Source of the DNA: Oligoflexia bacterium
GTDB taxonomy: Bacteria > Bdellovibrionota > UBA1018 > CAIPTA01
Reading direction: 5' to 3'
Length of the DNA: 64,000 nt
Assembly: GCA_023954355.1 (NCBI GenBank)
Contig: JAMLID010000002.1
Coordinates: forward strand, 65,130 to 129,129
Of the stretch, positions 60,999 through 64,000 are shown piece after piece. The first letter of the stretch is position 1. Every line of letters starts with the position of its first letter. The notes below the pieces were generated by a model. The model saw only the letters and a list, made by a program, of their open reading frames with translations, was not told where the DNA came from and did no database searches. The translations under genes were made by a program, and so were the position numbers.

Positions 60999-61685
60999 CT
61001 ATTTTTCGTAGCGATAGCCAATACCGTATACAGAGGATAAATGCTTTTGCATTTCTGGGATTTTTTTCCTAATCGCACGGATATGAACATCTATGGTGCG
61101 GTCATTGATGGGTTTTTTAGAGTGGTGTCGTACCGCATCTATAATATCTTTTCGAGAAACTGTGGCACCTGCATTACCCGCGAGCTTTCGTAAGATATCA
61201 AATTCAGTCAAAGTGAGTTCAACAGACTTATTGTTATATTTCACTGCTCGGTTTGTGTTATCTATCCAAAGATCTCCGACCACTAAATTTGCATTTGCTC
61301 CAGCATTAGCTCCAATTCGTAAGCGTGCCTTTACTCTAGCTACGAGCTCTTTATAATCAAAAGGCTTTGAAATATAGTCGTCGGCACCTAAGTTTAGGCC
61401 GCTAGTAATGTCGCTAACCTTTGATTTAGCAGAAAGAAATATGACAGGGATATTAGCTGTTTTTTCGTCTTTCTTTAACAATTGGCAGGCATCAAGGCCC
61501 GAAAGGTGGGGTAGCATGATGTCTAGCAAAATAAGATCAGGGCTTTGATTTCTAGCATAATCAATCCCTAAAACAGCATTATCAGCCAAGGTTATTTCGT
61601 ACTCTTTAGAAAGAATTTGGTACAGAAACTTTCTTGTATCTTCGTTATCTTCGATAACCAATATTTTCTTCTTAGCTGCCACCAT
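60999..61685 (-). CDS. OmpR-family response regulator
   Basis: A 228-residue two-domain regulator. The receiver has the acidic pair in IEDNED, the phosphorylated Asp55 in LILLDIMLP and the conserved lysine in LSAKSK. The C-terminal winged helix has LTLTEFDILRKLAGNAGATVSRKDI and RTIDVHIRAIRKKIPEM, ending YGIGYRYEK. No histidine kinase gene is adjacent, so it is an orphan in this window. An HD-GYP gene lies 75 bases upstream on the same strand and may share its transcript. Confidence 0.93.
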   Translation of the reverse strand: MVAAKKKILVIEDNEDTRKFLYQILSKEYEITLADNAVLGIDYARNQSPDLILLDIMLPHLSGLDACQLLKKDEKTANIPVIFLSAKSKVSDITSGLNLGADDYISKPFDYKELVARVKARLRIGANAGANANLVVGDLWIDNTNRAVKYNNKSVELTLTEFDILRKLAGNAGATVSRKDIIDAVRHHSKKPINDRTIDVHIRAIRKKIPEMQKHLSSVYGIGYRYEK

Positions 61686-61760
61686 GGATACAGAATAGTT
61701 TAGGTTATGGTTAGTTGCTCATCAAGAATTAGTATTCTTAGTTGAGGTTTTTTCGCTAAA

Positions 61761-62483
61761 TTATGCGATTTTTTTCCAGAGACTTGGTCTTACAACCTTC
61801 TTTTTTTCTTTGTAGCCAAAAGATTGTATAAATGCCTCTACTAGGACAGGGTCAAACTGTGTTCCTGAGCATTTACGTAACTCCTCAAAGGCTACTTCTT
61901 TGTCTAAAGCTAAACGATAGGGCCTAGTGGAAGTCATTGCATCAAAGGTGTCTGCGATTAGAATGATTCGGGCATAAAGAGGGATATTTTCTCCTTTAAG
62001 GCCATCAGGGTAGCCAAAACCATCATATCTTTCGTGATGGTGTTTTATACCTGGAACTAGGTTGCGCAGTGTGCTTACTTTTTCTAAAATTTTTCCACTA
62101 CGCACGGGATGGCTTTTCATAATTTCGAACTCTGCTCTGGTAAGTCGAGCTGGCTTTAACAGTACGTTATCGGGAATTCCTATTTTACCGATGTCATGAA
62201 AGAGTGCAGATAGCTCAATTTCACGGATTTCCATCTCGGACAGTTTTAGCTCTTCTGCTAACTGCACGCTGAACTCAGCAACGCGTATAGAGTGCCCGTG
62301 TGTATAGGAGTCTTTCTCTTCTAAGGTAGAGATAATTGCTCGCAGTGATTCTACCAAAACATCAGGATAAACTTCTTCAGCAAATAAAAAAGTTTCAGCC
62401 TCTTCTTGGGAACAAGCCGGAACCGCCTTTAAGTGCTTTGCCTTAGGGCTTTCGATTTTTCTCTTCTTTTTCACAAAACCCAC
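61761..62483 (-). CDS. HD-GYP domain phosphodiesterase (c-di-GMP hydrolase)
   Basis: A 240-residue protein with an intact HD-GYP domain: HSIRVAEFS, FHDIGKIGIPDNVLLKP, SHPVRSGKIL, HHERYDGFGYPDGLKGE and IADTFDAMTSTRPYR. These enzymes degrade cyclic di-GMP with a two- or three-metal site. There is no receiver or membrane part; the first 30 residues are basic and polar. Together with the PilZ protein at 10.5 kb it shows that c-di-GMP signalling is present. It is the likely first gene of a leftward unit with the response regulator. Confidence 0.93.
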   Translation of the reverse strand: MGFVKKKRKIESPKAKHLKAVPACSQEEAETFLFAEEVYPDVLVESLRAIISTLEEKDSYTHGHSIRVAEFSVQLAEELKLSEMEIREIELSALFHDIGKIGIPDNVLLKPARLTRAEFEIMKSHPVRSGKILEKVSTLRNLVPGIKHHHERYDGFGYPDGLKGENIPLYARIILIADTFDAMTSTRPYRLALDKEVAFEELRKCSGTQFDPVLVEAFIQSFGYKEKKKVVRPSLWKKIA

Positions 62484-62662
62484 CTTATAGCGCTTATCGG
62501 CTATATTTGAGAAAAACTGTACGTAAATAGCGGTTTTTATCCTGTTTAAGTTATTGATATTATTATTTTTTTAAAGACAGAAGCTTTTTCGAAGAAAGCC
62601 TGATTCTAGGGTACACAAAAAAGCAAAAATCACTCACAATAGAAGATAGGAAAGGAGACTCC

Positions 62663-63748
62663 ATGGAGGGATGTCTTTGGAAGAGCATATTAGGATTATT
62701 ATTACTTCCATCATTGGCTTTTGCCGACAAACCAAATGCTGAATGGTTGTCTACGACCCGTGCATTATCTATGGGAAACGTTGGAATCGCCTCTGCAGAT
62801 GATCCGGCTACTGCAGCTTTTTATAATCCCGCTACTTTGGCGAAAACGAAAAGAACCATTTTTGAGTTTTTTAATCCTCAAGTTGAGTTTGGAACGAATG
62901 TTTTTGCCGTAAGTGCTGACACCACAAAATTAGGGAACCACGTTAACTTAAAAAAATTAACACCCTATTTACAAGGAAAGCCCAATAAAGCTTCATATTT
63001 AGGGGCTAGTATTTTTCCTAATTTAAATGCGCAAAATTTTAATTTTGGAATTTTGCTAAGTGCTAAGGGGCAGTCTTATGTAGATGGGGCTGGAAATTTA
63101 AATTACAAGTCTCGTTATCTTTTGATTCCTTCGATGGGGCTTTCTATTGGTCTTTTAGGCGGCAGATTTAAATTAGGGGCATCTGTTCGCGCAATTCAAA
63201 TCACTGAGAACGATGAGCGTACAACTAATTTCACTGATGTTGGTTATATGAATAACCCCAACGAAGGCTTTGGGGTAGGCGTAGATGTAGGTAGTACCTT
63301 TAGTTTGCCGTGGACGTGGCTGCCTACCTTTGGGTTTGTGGCAAGAAATTTAGGAGATACTACCTTCTCGGGCTCTGCACCTGTAAGTATTGGTCAAGGA
63401 ACTATTAGGCGAAAAGGAAAAGTTAAAATGACTTACGATGGGGGCTTTTCTGTAACTCCAAAAACGGGACGTCAAAGTGCCTTTACTTTTGCGGCTGATT
63501 ATAGAGATATCATGGATGTCTATGGAGTTAATATAAAGAGAAGAATCAATTTAGGTATGGAGTTTAGTGTAAGCAAGATGATTTTTATGCGCCTAGGATT
63601 TGGTCGTGGGTACTGGACGGCAGGTATAGGAGTTTCTACGAGGCAAGGTAGTTTAGATATAGGTACCTATGGAGAAGAGCTACATGAAAAGAATTTTCGA
63701 GTAAATGAAGATAGAAGAATTTCGATTCGTTATGGGAGTAAATTTTAA
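62663..63748 (+). CDS. FadL/PorV-like outer-membrane protein
   Basis: A 361-residue barrel with a signal peptide (ILGLLLLPSLAFA, then DKPNAEWL) and AAAGGAG before the ATG. TRALSMGNVGIASADDPATAAFYNPATLAK is the family-style A-x-G-N/G-A-x-D-P-A-A-x-x-x-N-P-A opening of OMPP1/PorV/UPF0164 barrels; the C-terminal segment ends RISIRYGSKF with terminal Phe. A second member of the superfamily lies at 55.6 kb. The next gene starts in its stop codon. Confidence 0.8.
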   Translation: MEGCLWKSILGLLLLPSLAFADKPNAEWLSTTRALSMGNVGIASADDPATAAFYNPATLAKTKRTIFEFFNPQVEFGTNVFAVSADTTKLGNHVNLKKLTPYLQGKPNKASYLGASIFPNLNAQNFNFGILLSAKGQSYVDGAGNLNYKSRYLLIPSMGLSIGLLGGRFKLGASVRAIQITENDERTTNFTDVGYMNNPNEGFGVGVDVGSTFSLPWTWLPTFGFVARNLGDTTFSGSAPVSIGQGTIRRKGKVKMTYDGGFSVTPKTGRQSAFTFAADYRDIMDVYGVNIKRRINLGMEFSVSKMIFMRLGFGRGYWTAGIGVSTRQGSLDIGTYGEELHEKNFRVNEDRRISIRYGSKF

Positions 63749-64000
63749 TGTCTGGAAAAAAGTTAGCAATTATTGGGAATCGTTTAGATAAAGAGTTCGA
63801 GGGTTTACTCGGTGAGTATTCTGTAAGTAATTTATCTATTGAACAGTGGAATGAAAAAAGAGATCAGTTCGATTTAGTTTTTATCGAAGAAGAAGATTGT
63901 GCGCGGATAAGTTTAAATGATGCTTATTTTGTTGTTGTCACTGACAGAGATCAGATTCCACTATCAGTAGTTGAGAAAAGAACAAACGACTTGATTACTT
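63748..64000 (+). CDS. Protein of unknown function (partial, runs off right edge)
   Basis: ATG 63748 overlaps the barrel gene stop (TAATG). The 84 visible residues read MSGKKLAIIGNRLDKEFEGL and onward to FDLVFIEEEDCARISLND and YFVVVTDRDQIPLSVVEKR, an alternating beta/alpha pattern like a receiver or Rossmann fold, with no diagnostic motif. The C-terminus is missing. A signalling protein is possible. Confidence 0.5.
   Translation, partial: MSGKKLAIIGNRLDKEFEGLLGEYSVSNLSIEQWNEKRDQFDLVFIEEEDCARISLNDAYFVVVTDRDQIPLSVVEKRTNDLIT

Noticed and set aside
1..64000. CRISPR array, tRNA, rRNA, insertion sequence or prophage
   Set aside because: I looked for regular spaced repeats, cloverleaf/CCA patterns and transposase or phage proteins and found none that I could support.

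Overview
The window is about 64 kb of AT-rich, gene-dense chromosome from a Gram-negative bacterium. It carries LPS genes (waaA, a heptosyltransferase-type GT9), many exported and outer-membrane beta-barrel proteins, a Ser/Thr kinase with the HRDISPQN catalytic loop common in Deltaproteobacteria and relatives, and a TIGR02147-family regulator followed by a secreted GNGGG protein. TIGR02147 proteins are best known from Bdellovibrio-like bacteria and Fibrobacteres, so the Bdellovibrionota lineage is my inference. I saw no rRNA, tRNA, CRISPR array, insertion sequence, prophage or plasmid gene.

Layout. 1-9.1 kb: a GT2 glycosyltransferase running off the left edge, a RibD-type reductase, a BolA/monothiol glutaredoxin pair, queG with a serine hydrolase, a split transketolase with methylmalonyl-CoA epimerase, and small exported proteins. 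9.1-14.7 kb: a beta-helix protein, a PilZ protein, a rhomboid protease and exported proteins of unknown function, one with a frameshift in its signal peptide. 14.7-30.2 kb: conserved core: iscA-iscS, ftsH-cdaA-cdaR-glmM-acpS-nnr-tsaE (c-di-AMP and cell-wall precursor block), an Rrf2 regulator with a second cysteine desulfurase, a Tat-type DUF1513 protein, and mnmA-mtaB followed by mlaC-like and tolC-like genes. 31.7-34.4 kb: an inositol-phosphate synthase gene broken by two single-base frameshifts, followed by a class III aminotransferase. 34.8-39.4 kb: lineage-type small exported proteins, the TIGR02147 regulator, a GYF_2-like membrane protein and a barrel protein. 39.7-46.2 kb: an envelope block with GT9 (frameshifted), waaA, a Kal-like hotdog enzyme, an FAD oxidoreductase, a GT4 enzyme, purB and a tiny pilin-like ORF. 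46.5-51.3 kb (minus strand): a B12-type radical SAM protein with an overlapping ferredoxin, then a subtilase-fold lipoprotein that has lost its catalytic serine, with a FlgT/CsgG-like exported partner. 51.6-58.6 kb: a secreted phospholipase D-like protein, then a probable operon of an 833-codon lipoprotein ORF, a FadL-type barrel and two tandem paralogous exported proteins. 58.7-64 kb: a PEGA-domain Ser/Thr kinase, an OmpR-type response regulator, an HD-GYP phosphodiesterase and another FadL/PorV-like barrel.

Points most worth a second look: the subtilase-fold lipoprotein with Asp at the catalytic Ser position and its linked partner; the lipoprotein/FadL/tandem-paralog operon; a G-run-rich stem-loop and further hairpins at 46.26-46.42 kb; a shared inverted repeat AACTGTC-N9-GACAGTT at two loci; paired operator-like sites upstream of the TIGR02147 regulator; a degenerate extragenic repeat family; and four single-base frameshifts in short homopolymers, which may be assembly errors rather than biology.
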